From Clostridiales bacterium (GTDB taxonomy: Bacteria > Bacillota > Clostridia > Christensenellales > UBA1242), in contig SVIV01000001.1 of NCBI GenBank assembly GCA_015069325.1, forward strand, positions 424,052 to 488,051: 64,000 nucleotides of DNA, read 5' to 3'. The notes beneath the pieces were generated by a model. It saw only the letters and a list, made by a program, of their open reading frames with translations, made no database searches and was not told the DNA's origin. Positions 49,978-59,373 of the stretch are shown piece by piece (position 1 is the first letter of the stretch; each line of letters begins with the position of its first letter). The position numbers and the translations under genes were made by a program.

Positions 49978-52595
49978 TTCTCCTCCTTCGCCCTAACAAC
50001 AATACTATTTAAAATTTCAAAAGCAGTCATAGGTGAAACCCTGTTCATATCAACATCTTTTAATTCGTTTAAAATATTTAAGGCAAGTTTACTATTTTGC
50101 TGAGCCTGCTCTTTTTTATCGTTAAATATATTTAAGTCTAATTTTTGATTTACTGCTTCTAAATTTAAAGAGATTTCTTTTGCTCTATCTAAAATATTCT
50201 TTGGAAGGCCCGCAAGACGAGCAACTTCTATACCAAAACTCTTATTTGCTCCGCCACGAACAATTTTTCTTAAGAAAACTACATTATCATCAAGCTCTTT
50301 TACTGCTATTTTATAGTTCTTTACTCCATCTAAAACCCCTTCCAGTTCGGTAAGTTCGTGATAATGGGTGGCAAAAAGCGTTTTTGCTTTATAGTGGTTT
50401 GAAAGATATTCGACAACTGACCAAGCAATGCTGAGTCCGTCAAATGTAGAGGTTCCCCTTCCTATTTCATCAAGAACAACTAAACTCTTATCAGTGGCAT
50501 TTGCAAGGATATGAGCAACTTCACTCATTTCAACCATAAATGTGCTTTGACCAAATGCAAGGTCATCACTTGCCCCAACACGCGTAAAAATACGATCGAC
50601 AATTGGAATGTGCGCTTCTTTAGCAGGCACAAAACTGCCAATGTGAGCAAGGAATGTAATTACCGCCACCTGTCGCATATATGTGCTTTTACCTGCCATA
50701 TTAGGCCCAGTGATAATCATAACCCTATTTGACTCATCATCAAAAAATGCGTCATTTGGCACAAACTGCCCATTTGCCATAAATTGTTCTACCACAGGGT
50801 GTCTTCCGTCAACGATTTTTAATTGTTTTGAAGATGAAACTGTTGGTTTGCAATATCCATTCTTTACCGCAACAACTGCTAATGACAAAATAGCATCAAG
50901 TTTTGCGACTGCACGTGAAACCTGTTGAATAGACGCAACATATCTACTTAAAATTTGCTTAATTTGTTGCAATAATTCTATTTCAAGTTTCAATGCTTTT
51001 TCTTCAGCACCTAAAATAGTATCTTCTATTTCTTTCAAGTCTGACGTAATATATCTTTCGTTATTTGCTACTGTCTGCTTTCTTTGATAGCGCATAGGCA
51101 CCTTATCAAGATCTTTTCTATTCACTTCAATAAAGTAACCAAATACTTTGTTGTAGGATATTTTAAGGCCTTTAATGCCTGTCGCTTCTTGTTCTTTGAC
51201 TTCAAGTTGTTTAAGCCATTCATTTCCCTTGTCTTTTGCCTGTCTATATGCATCTAATTGAGAATTGAAACCATCTTTAATGAATTTGCCATCTTTTAAC
51301 AAATTTCCTGCTTCTTCATTGATTGAAGTCTCAATCAATTCTGTAATAGGCGAAACATCTAAGATATCTTCATTAATTTGTTTCAAAATATCACTGCTAA
51401 CATTTTTTAGTTCTTCTTTTAATTGTGGCATATAATAAAGAGATCTTTTCAAGCTTACTAAATCTTTTGGCGTTACATTCCCATACGCGACTTTACTTGA
51501 AAGCCTTTCAATATCATAAACATCTGCAAGAACTTGCCCTAATCTATCTCGTAATATGATTTTCTTTGTCAGCTCTTCAACGCCTTCTAGCCTTGCATTA
51601 ATGAGTTTTGCGTTTTGCAAAGGCTCATCAAACATTTTTCGTAAATACCTTGCCCCCATACTTGTCTTAGTTCTATCCATAATCCATAGCAAAGAACCAT
51701 ATTTTTTTCTTTCTCTGTTTGTTTCAACAAGTTCTAAGTTTCGTCTAGTATTAAGATCAATTGTCATATAGTTGCCATTCTTGATAAGACCAATCTTTTT
51801 TATGTGTTTCAAATCTCGTTTTTGCGTTTCTTTGATATAAGTAAACATTGCACCTAGTGCAAAAATGACTTCTTGTTTGTTTTTCAATTCATATACATTA
51901 TCAAAATTCTCGCCAAATTGCTGTTTTAATATTTCATAACTCGATGATTTTGTGAAAGCCCATTCATAATATGGAGAAAGCTTATTTATGCCACCTAATC
52001 GCATTATTGGAAGATTATTATAAAAATTCTCTGCTTCTTCATTGCCAATGATTTCGGCTGGGGTTAGACGAGAAACCAAATCACTAATTTCTCCTTCGAT
52101 ATTTTGCCCTAATTTGCAGGCACAAAGTTCTCCGGTTGAAACGTCTGCATACGCAACTGCAACCGTATCGCCTTTTTTATATACAGAAAGAAGATAATTG
52201 TTTTTGCTTCCTTCAAGCATCTCCTGCTCTACAACTGTGCCCGGAGTAATTACTCGGACAACATCACGTTCAACAGTTTTTCCTGGGACAGGCTCTGACA
52301 ACTGTTCACAAATTGCAACCTTATGACCGTTTGCAACTAACTTCGCAATATAAATCTCTACTGCGTGATAAGGCACTCCACACATTGGGGCTCTCATCTT
52401 TTGTCCATTATCTTCACCACAACTTTTGCCTGTAAGAACAAGGTCCAGTTCTCTTGATGCAATTTCAGCATCTTCAAAAAACATTTCATAAAAATCGCCT
52501 ATTCTATTAAGCATAATACAATCTTTATATTTCTCTTTGATAGAAAAATATTGTTGTATCCCTTTTGAATATTTAGTTAAATCCTGCACAATCAT
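49974..52595 (-). CDS. mutS: DNA mismatch repair protein MutS
   Basis: N-terminal mismatch-binding motif IGDFYEMFFEDA, lever/clamp region, and ATPase domain with Walker A IITGPNMAGKSTYMRQVAVI, LVVLDEIGRGTSTFDGLSIA and FATHYHELTEL. 873 residues, MutS1 type. It overlaps miaB and mutL by 4 bases each, so mismatch repair and tRNA modification are cotranscribed. Confidence 0.97.
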   Translation of the reverse strand: MIVQDLTKYSKGIQQYFSIKEKYKDCIMLNRIGDFYEMFFEDAEIASRELDLVLTGKSCGEDNGQKMRAPMCGVPYHAVEIYIAKLVANGHKVAICEQLSEPVPGKTVERDVVRVITPGTVVEQEMLEGSKNNYLLSVYKKGDTVAVAYADVSTGELCACKLGQNIEGEISDLVSRLTPAEIIGNEEAENFYNNLPIMRLGGINKLSPYYEWAFTKSSSYEILKQQFGENFDNVYELKNKQEVIFALGAMFTYIKETQKRDLKHIKKIGLIKNGNYMTIDLNTRRNLELVETNRERKKYGSLLWIMDRTKTSMGARYLRKMFDEPLQNAKLINARLEGVEELTKKIILRDRLGQVLADVYDIERLSSKVAYGNVTPKDLVSLKRSLYYMPQLKEELKNVSSDILKQINEDILDVSPITELIETSINEEAGNLLKDGKFIKDGFNSQLDAYRQAKDKGNEWLKQLEVKEQEATGIKGLKISYNKVFGYFIEVNRKDLDKVPMRYQRKQTVANNERYITSDLKEIEDTILGAEEKALKLEIELLQQIKQILSRYVASIQQVSRAVAKLDAILSLAVVAVKNGYCKPTVSSSKQLKIVDGRHPVVEQFMANGQFVPNDAFFDDESNRVMIITGPNMAGKSTYMRQVAVITFLAHIGSFVPAKEAHIPIVDRIFTRVGASDDLAFGQSTFMVEMSEVAHILANATDKSLVVLDEIGRGTSTFDGLSIAWSVVEYLSNHYKAKTLFATHYHELTELEGVLDGVKNYKIAVKELDDNVVFLRKIVRGGANKSFGIEVARLAGLPKNILDRAKEISLNLEAVNQKLDLNIFNDKKEQAQQNSKLALNILNELKDVDMNRVSPMTAFEILNSIVVRAKEEK

Positions 52596-53716
52596 CGTTT
52601 GTTGTCCTCCTGTTGAATTTGTTTTTCTAGTGCTAAAAGCCTGTTTACCCTGTTATGTTTCACATCATTGCTAATTTGCTCTTCCATCTTACTTGCCACT
52701 GTGCCCTCTCTTGGTGAATACATAAATGCAAAAATACTGTCAAAACGGACTTCTTTGACAAGGCTATAAGTATCTTCAAATTCTTCTTCTGTTTCACTAG
52801 GAAAACCAACAATAAAGTCAGAAGTTATCCTGCAAGTAGGAATTTTTGCTCGAATTTTATTTATGATTGAAAGATATTTTTCTCGTGTATATTTTCTATT
52901 CATCAGTTTTAAAATTCTATCATTTCCGCTTTGTGCAGGAAGATGAATATATTTTTCAATTTTTTCTTCATTTGCTATAACATCAATCACTTCGTCAGTT
53001 AAATCTTTTGGATGTGATGTCATAAACGATAATTTAAAATCGCCATTTAACTCACAAATTGCCTTTAAAAGCGATGCAAAATTGCTGCCATCTGACAGGT
53101 CATTCCCATAAGAATTGACATTTTGCCCTAAAAGAGTAATTTTTTTATATTTATTTTCAGCAATAATACTTTTAATTTCATTTAAAATATTCTCTTGACT
53201 TCTTGACTTTTCTCTCCCACGAACATATGGGACAATGCAGTAAGTGCAGAAATTGTTGCAACCTTGCATAATATTTACCCACGCATTTTCACCACTTGTG
53301 CGTTTGTAAGGCAAAGATTCATCAATATCACCTTCAGACAAGATTTCCATTTGTCTTCCCATTCTTACTTTTTGAACAAATTCACCTAATCTTGATAGAT
53401 TAAAAGTCCCCAAAACAATATCTACAAATGGAAAAGTTTGCATTAAGTGTTTTGCTGTGTTTTCTTTTTGCGTCATACAACCGCAAACTGCAATAATCAA
53501 ATCTCTGTTTCTCTTTTTCATTTTTTTGAGATTTCCAACATTGCCAAACACTCTATCTTCTGCACCTTCTCGTATTGCACAAGTATTAAACACAATAATA
53601 TCTGCGTCTTCTCGTTTTTCCGCTTCGCTATACCCTAAATTTTCTAATATCCCCGCAATCTTCTCTGATTCGTGAACGTTCATTTGGCACCCATAAGTAA
53701 CTATAAAATACTTCAT
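52592..53716 (-). CDS. miaB: tRNA-2-methylthio-N6-dimethylallyladenosine synthase MiaB, TRAM domain missing
   Basis: A radical-SAM methylthiotransferase. N-terminal cluster cysteines lie in TYGCQMNVHESE, FNTCAIREGAEDRVFGN and CGCM; the radical SAM motif is GCNNFCTYCIVPYVRGREKS. The protein ends at residue 374, right after the radical SAM domain (SPREGTVASKMEEQI, RVNRLLALEKQIQQ), whereas MiaB normally has about 70 more residues forming the tRNA-binding TRAM domain. The stop overlaps the mutS start (ATGA). The related RimO in this window keeps its TRAM. Confidence 0.9.
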   Translation of the reverse strand: MKYFIVTYGCQMNVHESEKIAGILENLGYSEAEKREDADIIVFNTCAIREGAEDRVFGNVGNLKKMKKRNRDLIIAVCGCMTQKENTAKHLMQTFPFVDIVLGTFNLSRLGEFVQKVRMGRQMEILSEGDIDESLPYKRTSGENAWVNIMQGCNNFCTYCIVPYVRGREKSRSQENILNEIKSIIAENKYKKITLLGQNVNSYGNDLSDGSNFASLLKAICELNGDFKLSFMTSHPKDLTDEVIDVIANEEKIEKYIHLPAQSGNDRILKLMNRKYTREKYLSIINKIRAKIPTCRITSDFIVGFPSETEEEFEDTYSLVKEVRFDSIFAFMYSPREGTVASKMEEQISNDVKHNRVNRLLALEKQIQQEDNKR

Positions 53717-53751
53717 TTTATCCCCTTATATAAATAATCGTTATATAATAG

Positions 53752-53780
53752 ATTATACAACAAATGAATTCATTTTTCAA
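53752..53780 (-). promoter_or_regulatory. Putative sigma-A promoter of the miaB operon
   Basis: TTGAAA (53780-53775), 17 bases, TATAAT (53757-53752) on the minus strand. Confidence 0.7.
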
Positions 53781-53798
53781 TTAAAAATATTAAACTAG

Positions 53799-53828
53799 TA
53801 AATATTTTTGACAATATTCAACATAATA
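53799..53828 (+). promoter_or_regulatory. Candidate sigma-F/G-type promoter of the class A PBP gene
   Basis: TAAATA (53799-53804), 17 bases, CATAATA (53822-53828), close to the forespore pattern TGMATA...CATnnTA. It ends 5 bases before the GTG start at 53834. A TTGACA at 53808 lacks a fitting -10. Confidence 0.4.
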
Positions 53829-53833
53829 ACTAC

Positions 53834-56053
53834 GTGAAAAAATTTGTAAAGTGGTGTTTTATAACGATATTTATACTTGCAACTCTAGTTTTGTCGGGGC
53901 TAGGGATTTATGTCGCTTCTATTTATATCAATGCACAAAGTATTCCGCTAGATGAAGACGCTCTTTCTTCTCCATCGCTATCCATTCAAATTTTTGATTG
54001 TGAAAACAAGCCCATAAAGGAAGATAATGAAATCTCAAATGCCTACGCAAAACTTGATACTTTAAACGATTACACCCTTGATGCATTTATTTCAATTGAA
54101 GATAAAACCTTTTATTCTCATAACGGAGTTAACTATAAAAGAATAGCAAAAGCGACCTTCAATAATTTAAAATCTCGTTCTTTTAAAGAAGGGGCTTCAA
54201 CGATTACCCAGCAACTCATAAAAAACACTCAACTTTCAAGCGAAAAGACATTGACTAGAAAAATTAAAGAAGTGGCTCTTGCTAAAAAAATCGAGAGCAA
54301 GTTTAATAAAGATGAAATTCTTGAATTATATTTAAATGTAATCTATTTTGGCAACAACTGTTATGGCATCGAAAGCGCTTCAAACTACTATTTTTCTAAA
54401 CAAGCAAAAGACCTTTCTCTAGATGAGTCTGCACTTCTAGCAGGAATGATAAAATCACCTGCTAAATACTCTCCTATTAAAAACAAAGAAAATGCCCTAT
54501 CAAGACGAAATCTAGTTTTGGCAGAAATGCTTAAAGATGCAAAAATAAACGAAGCAGAATATCAACTAGTTAAAAATAAGCCACTCTCTCTTACATTAAA
54601 CAAGGAAAAAATCAACCGACTTAACTCTTACGCACAGGCATCAGTTGATGAAGCAGAAAAACTGTTGGGCTTGCCTGCAAGACAAATCGCAATCCACGGA
54701 TATAAAATTTATACATATCAAAACGAAGAAAAACAATCTGCCCTTGAGAAAGCCTTTGCTTCGCAAGAGTTAACTTGCGATTATGCTGGCACAATAATCG
54801 ACAATGCAACTGGCAATGTTTTAGCATATATTGGCGACAGCAACTTTAAGGTATTAGAAGCAAAACGCCAACCCGGCTCTTGCATTAAACCATTGCTCGT
54901 TTATGGACCGGCCCTCAACGAAGATTTAATTTATCCTTGCAGTCAAATCCTTGACGAAAAAATCACTTTAGGCGACTACACCCCTAAAAATGTGGGGAAT
55001 GTTTATCACGGATATGTTAGTGCAAGAGAAAGCCTTTCAAAATCAATCAACATTCCTTCAATCAAAGTTTTATCCTATGTGGGAATTGACAAGGCTAAAG
55101 CCTATGCTGAAAGTATGGGAATTGATTTTGTTGAAAGTGATGATAGTTATACTCTTGCTCTTGGCGGTATGACATATGGAACAAACGTCTTAGAGCTTGC
55201 CGGTGCATACTCAACATTTGCAAACAATGGCATCTATTCAAGACCTTCGTTTGTTTCATATATCACAGATAAAAATAATAAAATCATTTATATCAATAAA
55301 CCTAAGCAAACTAAAGTTTATCGAGAAGACAGCGCATATCTACTTACCGATATGCTTAAAACTTGTGCACAAAGCGGGACAGCAAGAAAACTCGCCGACC
55401 TTGACAAAGAAATTGCTTCAAAAACTGGCACTGTGGGAAAAAGTGGAAACAAGGAAAACTTAGATGCTTGGAATATTTCTTACACAAAATCTCAAACTTG
55501 CGGCATTTGGCTTGGAAACTTGGACAACTCGCCTATTTCTTATGCTGGCGGCAATCAGCCTACACTTATCGCAAAAGAATATTTTTCGCGAATTGAAGAT
55601 GATTCTCACTTCAACAAACCAAACACTATAATTGAAAAAAATATCGATTCGACCGAGTTAAATGAAAATCATAGGGTTATGCTTGCAAGTATTTATATGC
55701 CTGAGCGCTATACTCAAAGTGAACTATTTTCGGTTTTCAATTTACCAAATGATGTTTCAAATAAATTTACCAAGATTAACAACCCAATCATTCAAAGTTA
55801 TGTTTTAGATAATAATGCCGTCCTTGAATTTGACTCTAAAGAATATATCACATACAAATTTATCAGTGACGACCAGACTTTAAAAGAAATATCAGGAGTC
55901 AATGGCAAACAAAACATATCTATTCCATTATATTTGCTAAAAAATAACCTTATAATTGAATCTTACTATACCCTAGCACCAGACATTTCTACAAGTAAAG
56001 AGATTAAATTTGTAAAAAAGAAAACAGACACAAAAGAAAAATGGTATTTATAA
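53834..56053 (+). CDS. Class A penicillin-binding protein (transglycosylase/transpeptidase)
   Basis: A single N-terminal membrane anchor is followed by the GT51 domain (catalytic E89 in ISIEDKTFYSH; GASTITQQLIKN; ELYLNVIYFGNNCYGIESAS; AGMIKSPAKYSP) and the transpeptidase domain with S349-K352 (PGSCIKPLL), S404-N406 (SKSINIPS) and K530-T-G (KTGTVG). A beta-rich C-terminal extension follows. 739 residues is close to the forespore enzymes PbpF/PbpG. The start is GTG without a ribosome site, preceded by a sigma-G-like promoter, so a sporulation role is possible. Confidence 0.88.
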   Translation: MKKFVKWCFITIFILATLVLSGLGIYVASIYINAQSIPLDEDALSSPSLSIQIFDCENKPIKEDNEISNAYAKLDTLNDYTLDAFISIEDKTFYSHNGVNYKRIAKATFNNLKSRSFKEGASTITQQLIKNTQLSSEKTLTRKIKEVALAKKIESKFNKDEILELYLNVIYFGNNCYGIESASNYYFSKQAKDLSLDESALLAGMIKSPAKYSPIKNKENALSRRNLVLAEMLKDAKINEAEYQLVKNKPLSLTLNKEKINRLNSYAQASVDEAEKLLGLPARQIAIHGYKIYTYQNEEKQSALEKAFASQELTCDYAGTIIDNATGNVLAYIGDSNFKVLEAKRQPGSCIKPLLVYGPALNEDLIYPCSQILDEKITLGDYTPKNVGNVYHGYVSARESLSKSINIPSIKVLSYVGIDKAKAYAESMGIDFVESDDSYTLALGGMTYGTNVLELAGAYSTFANNGIYSRPSFVSYITDKNNKIIYINKPKQTKVYREDSAYLLTDMLKTCAQSGTARKLADLDKEIASKTGTVGKSGNKENLDAWNISYTKSQTCGIWLGNLDNSPISYAGGNQPTLIAKEYFSRIEDDSHFNKPNTIIEKNIDSTELNENHRVMLASIYMPERYTQSELFSVFNLPNDVSNKFTKINNPIIQSYVLDNNAVLEFDSKEYITYKFISDDQTLKEISGVNGKQNISIPLYLLKNNLIIESYYTLAPDISTSKEIKFVKKKTDTKEKWYL

Positions 56054-56079
56054 AAAAGCAGGAATTAACCTGCTTTTTT
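56053..56079. terminator. Bidirectional terminator between the PBP gene and recA
   Basis: Stem AAAAAAGCAGG / CCTGCTTTTTT with a 6-base loop between converging genes, with T runs on both strands. Confidence 0.85.
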
Positions 56080-57113
56080 TATTCTTCGTCTTGAATTTCA
56101 ACTTCAGTTTTATTGTAAATTGCTTTAATCTTTTCAAGAATTTCATTGTAAAGAGCTTCATTCTTTTCAAGATATGATTTTACATTTTCTTTCCCTTGAG
56201 CAATTTTCTCGTCGTTGTAAGAGAACCAAGACCCTGATTTTTGAATAATGTCGTGATTAAGTGCAAGATCAACCACACAGCCAACTTGACTTATTCCTTG
56301 ACCATAAACAATATCAAATTCTGCAGTCTTGAATGGTGGGGCAAGTTTGTTTTTAACAACTTTAACCGCTGTCCTGTTCCCAATAATATCTGCACCTTCT
56401 TTAAGTGCATCTTTCTTGCGAACATCAAGCCTTATACTAGCATAGAATTTAAGTGCTTTACCACCTGTTGTTGTTTCAGGGTTTCCAAACATAACACCAA
56501 CTTTTTCACGAAGTTGGTTGATGAAAATAACAGTAGTGTTACTCTTATTGATAAGACCTGTAAGTTTTCTAAGCGCTTGACTCATCATTCTTGCTTGAAG
56601 ACCAACGTGAGAGTCCCCCATTTCGCCATCAATTTCAGCCTTTGGAGTAAGCGCAGCTACAGAGTCAACGACTACTATATCAATAGCGCCTGATTTTACA
56701 AGAGATTCACAAATGTTAAGTGCTTGTTCACCATTATCTGGCTGAGATACAAGCAAATCATCAAGTTTAACTCCTAGTTTTTCAGCATAAATTGGATCAA
56801 GTGCGTGTTCTGCATCAATAAATGCGGCTGTTCCACCCATTTTTTGTGCTTCTGCAACAATGTGAAGTGAAACTGTTGTCTTTCCTGAAGATTCTGGTCC
56901 ATAAATTTCAATTACTCTTCCCCTTGGCACTCCGCCTATTCCCAACGCAATGTCAAGTGTAAGACACCCTGTTGAAATCACGTCAATAGGCTCATTCACT
57001 TTGTCGCCAAGTTTCATAATTGCACCTTTGCCATATTGCTTTTCAATTTGTAAAAGTGCTTGATCTAGTGCTTCGCGTTTGCTATCTTTTACTATTTTTG
57101 TTTCTTTTGCCAT
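56079..57113 (-). CDS. recA: Recombinase A
   Basis: Strand-exchange recombinase and LexA co-protease. Walker [32 protein letters not shown], loop L1 ([20 protein letters not shown]) and L2 ([18 protein letters not shown]) are intact. 344 residues with an acidic C-terminus. It starts 11 bases after pgsA, so it is the last gene of ftsK-rimO-pgsA-recA. No LexA-type box was found directly upstream, which fits expression from the operon promoter. Confidence 0.97.
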   Translation of the reverse strand: MAKETKIVKDSKREALDQALLQIEKQYGKGAIMKLGDKVNEPIDVISTGCLTLDIALGIGGVPRGRVIEIYGPESSGKTTVSLHIVAEAQKMGGTAAFIDAEHALDPIYAEKLGVKLDDLLVSQPDNGEQALNICESLVKSGAIDIVVVDSVAALTPKAEIDGEMGDSHVGLQARMMSQALRKLTGLINKSNTTVIFINQLREKVGVMFGNPETTTGGKALKFYASIRLDVRKKDALKEGADIIGNRTAVKVVKNKLAPPFKTAEFDIVYGQGISQVGCVVDLALNHDIIQKSGSWFSYNDEKIAQGKENVKSYLEKNEALYNEILEKIKAIYNKTEVEIQDEE

Positions 57114-57124
57114 ACTTTACTCCA

Positions 57125-58054
57125 TTAAATTCTTTTTTCAAATTCTTCTTTTGTGATTAAAACTGCCCTTTTATTGTCTTCGCCTACAGCCGAAACAATC
57201 CCTGACGCTTCCATATAATCCATTATCCTAGAAGCCCTTGGATAACCAATAATAAACTCTCTTTGCAGTGCAGTTGCACTTGGTCTGTTGTTGTCAATAA
57301 CAAAAATTACTGCATCGTAGAAAAGTTTGTCGATTTGTTCACAGTGAATCTTATCTGTTTTGCTTACTTGATCAATTGAAATTTTTTTTACTTTAACCTG
57401 CTCTTTTTCTTGGTCTTTAGTCTCTGGCTTGACAGCATCTTTAAATACGTGTCTATTTCTAATCAAATAACTTGCTCCTGAATAGATTGTTAAGAAAGTC
57501 GCAGCTAGAAGAATTAACATAAGCACAAAACGAACGATTGCTACCCATTGTGGGACATTGCTTACATAATCAACTTTTGGGAAAATGTCTTTTTGCACAA
57601 AAGCAAAAACCATATAAAGTGTTACTGCAATGTATTGCACTGTTGCCTTAATTTTGCCACCTTTATCTGCCGCTAAAACTGTCCCCTTTGCTGCCGCAAC
57701 TTGACGAAGAGCACTTACAATAAATTCTCTTGCAAGAATTATTACAATGCATATTACGCCAAGCCAAGATGGATAAACAACTGGAAGCAAAGATTGAGTT
57801 GTTGGACATACAATTAAAAGTAATCCTGTCATTATCAAAACTTTATCTGCTATCGAGTCAAAAAACTTTCCTAAGAGTGTAACTTGATTGTTCTTTCTTG
57901 CTAAATATCCATCAAGAAAATCTGTCAAACAGGCAACAATAAACAACGTTGTGCCTACAATCTTTCCGAAAGGAATAAAGTCTGCAAGATAGAAAAATAC
58001 AATAAACGGAATTAAAAGTAACCTTGAAAGTGTTATTTTATTTGGTGTATTCAT
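57125..58054 (-). CDS. pgsA: Phosphatidylglycerophosphate synthase PgsA fused to an FtsK-gamma-like winged helix
   Basis: Residues 1-200 are a normal CDP-alcohol phosphatidyltransferase: six membrane helices and the motif D45-x2-D48-G-x2-A-R53-x8-G62-x3-D66-x3-D70, which makes phosphatidylglycerol phosphate. After a charged linker (205-238), residues 240-309 (YDAVIFVIDNNRPSATALQR, IGYPRASRIMDYMEASG) closely follow the FtsK gamma domain, including the YPRA recognition-helix motif. This domain binds KOPS DNA in FtsK. The fusion is in one frame. The gene lies two genes downstream of ftsK and overlaps rimO by 4 bases. Confidence 0.9.
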   Translation of the reverse strand: MNTPNKITLSRLLLIPFIVFFYLADFIPFGKIVGTTLFIVACLTDFLDGYLARKNNQVTLLGKFFDSIADKVLIMTGLLLIVCPTTQSLLPVVYPSWLGVICIVIILAREFIVSALRQVAAAKGTVLAADKGGKIKATVQYIAVTLYMVFAFVQKDIFPKVDYVSNVPQWVAIVRFVLMLILLAATFLTIYSGASYLIRNRHVFKDAVKPETKDQEKEQVKVKKISIDQVSKTDKIHCEQIDKLFYDAVIFVIDNNRPSATALQREFIIGYPRASRIMDYMEASGIVSAVGEDNKRAVLITKEEFEKRI

Positions 58055-59373
58055 ATTATTTCTCCTTTATAATCATTTCCATCAAAGTCATAGATTTTAA
58101 CTTTCACAAAATCATTCACCTTGACACTATTATTATCCACAATTCGCACGCCAAAGTCAACTAAAGGAGAAAGTTTTTCGCTATGACAAACATATTCTCC
58201 GTTATTATCATCGAAATAGTCAACTTTAACAATCATTTCTTGTCCAATTTGCGACATAACTTTTTCACTTACAATTGCGTTTTGCAATTTAGTAATCTTT
58301 TTATGTCTTCTTTTCTTAATCCAATTACTAAGATGCCCTTTCATATAAAAACTTGCTGTATTGGGCTCTTTTGAGTATGGGAAGAACCCTGCATAATCAA
58401 ATTTGCTTTCTTGAATAAAGTCGCATAGTTTTTTAAACGCATCTCTTGTTTCTCCCGGATAGCCAACAATAAAGGTTGAACGAATCGCAATCTCGGGATA
58501 GTTGTTTTTAATTTTATATATGAGCTTTCTTGTTTCATCTTCATTTAATCTTCTTCGCATTGATGACAATATTTTATCATCAATATGTTGAAGCGGCATA
58601 TCTAAATACTTACAAATCTTGTCATTTTTTACTATGTAAGATAAAAGTTCATCACTTACCTTTTCTGGATATGCATAATGAATCCTTATCCACTTTAAAT
58701 CCTTGATTTTCGAAAGTTGCTCACAAAGTGCTATAAGTTTATTTTCGCCATATAAATCTTCGCCATAACGAGTAGTGTCTTGGGCAACTAATATAATTTC
58801 ATTTATTCCATTTGAAACAAGCCCCTTTGCTTCATCAACAAGCTTTTCAATCGGCTCACTTTTATATCTTCCCCTAATTCTTGGAATTGTGCAGTATGAA
58901 CAAACATTATTGCAACCATCTGCAATTTTCAAATAAGCATATCCCCCTGCACTTGTCAAGACTCTACTATATTTTTTTGCCCCTTTACTAATCTCTACTT
59001 CGTAAAGAGATGCAATTTTTTCACAAATATTTTCATTGTCTCGCAACTTCAAGAAGGCGTCAATATTGGGAAAGTTTTCTTTCATAGATGAGTAGTTTCT
59101 TTCTGGGAAACAACCTGTTACTATAATTTTTTCAATTCTTCCTTGCTTTTTTAAATCTTCCATTTCAATAATATTTGCAATTGCTTCTTCTTGTGCTGGT
59201 TGAATAAATGCACAAGTGTTTACGATAACAATATCACAATTGTAAACATCATCTGTAATCTGGAATCCATATGCTTGAAGTCTTCCAAGCATATGTTCCA
59301 AATCTACCTTATTTTTATCACACCCCAAACTAATAGCCGAGATGACTTTAGTTTTAAGTTCTTCTTTAGTCAT
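58051..59373 (-). CDS. rimO: Ribosomal protein S12 methylthiotransferase RimO
   Basis: Radical-SAM methylthiotransferase for S12. N-terminal cysteines (SLGCDKNKVDLEHMLGRLQA; VNTCAFIQPAQEEAI; GCFPER), radical SAM motif DGCNNVCSYCTIPRIRGRYK, and a C-terminal TRAM domain (about 372-440). The second-motif context CAFIQPAQEEA separates RimO from MiaB. It overlaps ftsK by 8 and pgsA by 4 bases. Confidence 0.94.
   Translation of the reverse strand: MTKEELKTKVISAISLGCDKNKVDLEHMLGRLQAYGFQITDDVYNCDIVIVNTCAFIQPAQEEAIANIIEMEDLKKQGRIEKIIVTGCFPERNYSSMKENFPNIDAFLKLRDNENICEKIASLYEVEISKGAKKYSRVLTSAGGYAYLKIADGCNNVCSYCTIPRIRGRYKSEPIEKLVDEAKGLVSNGINEIILVAQDTTRYGEDLYGENKLIALCEQLSKIKDLKWIRIHYAYPEKVSDELLSYIVKNDKICKYLDMPLQHIDDKILSSMRRRLNEDETRKLIYKIKNNYPEIAIRSTFIVGYPGETRDAFKKLCDFIQESKFDYAGFFPYSKEPNTASFYMKGHLSNWIKKRRHKKITKLQNAIVSEKVMSQIGQEMIVKVDYFDDNNGEYVCHSEKLSPLVDFGVRIVDNNSVKVNDFVKVKIYDFDGNDYKGEII

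Noticed and set aside
53808..53836. TTGACA at 53808 as the -35 of a sigma-A promoter for the PBP gene
   Set aside because: The -10 that would follow after 17 bases is TACGTG, which overlaps the start codon and does not match the consensus.
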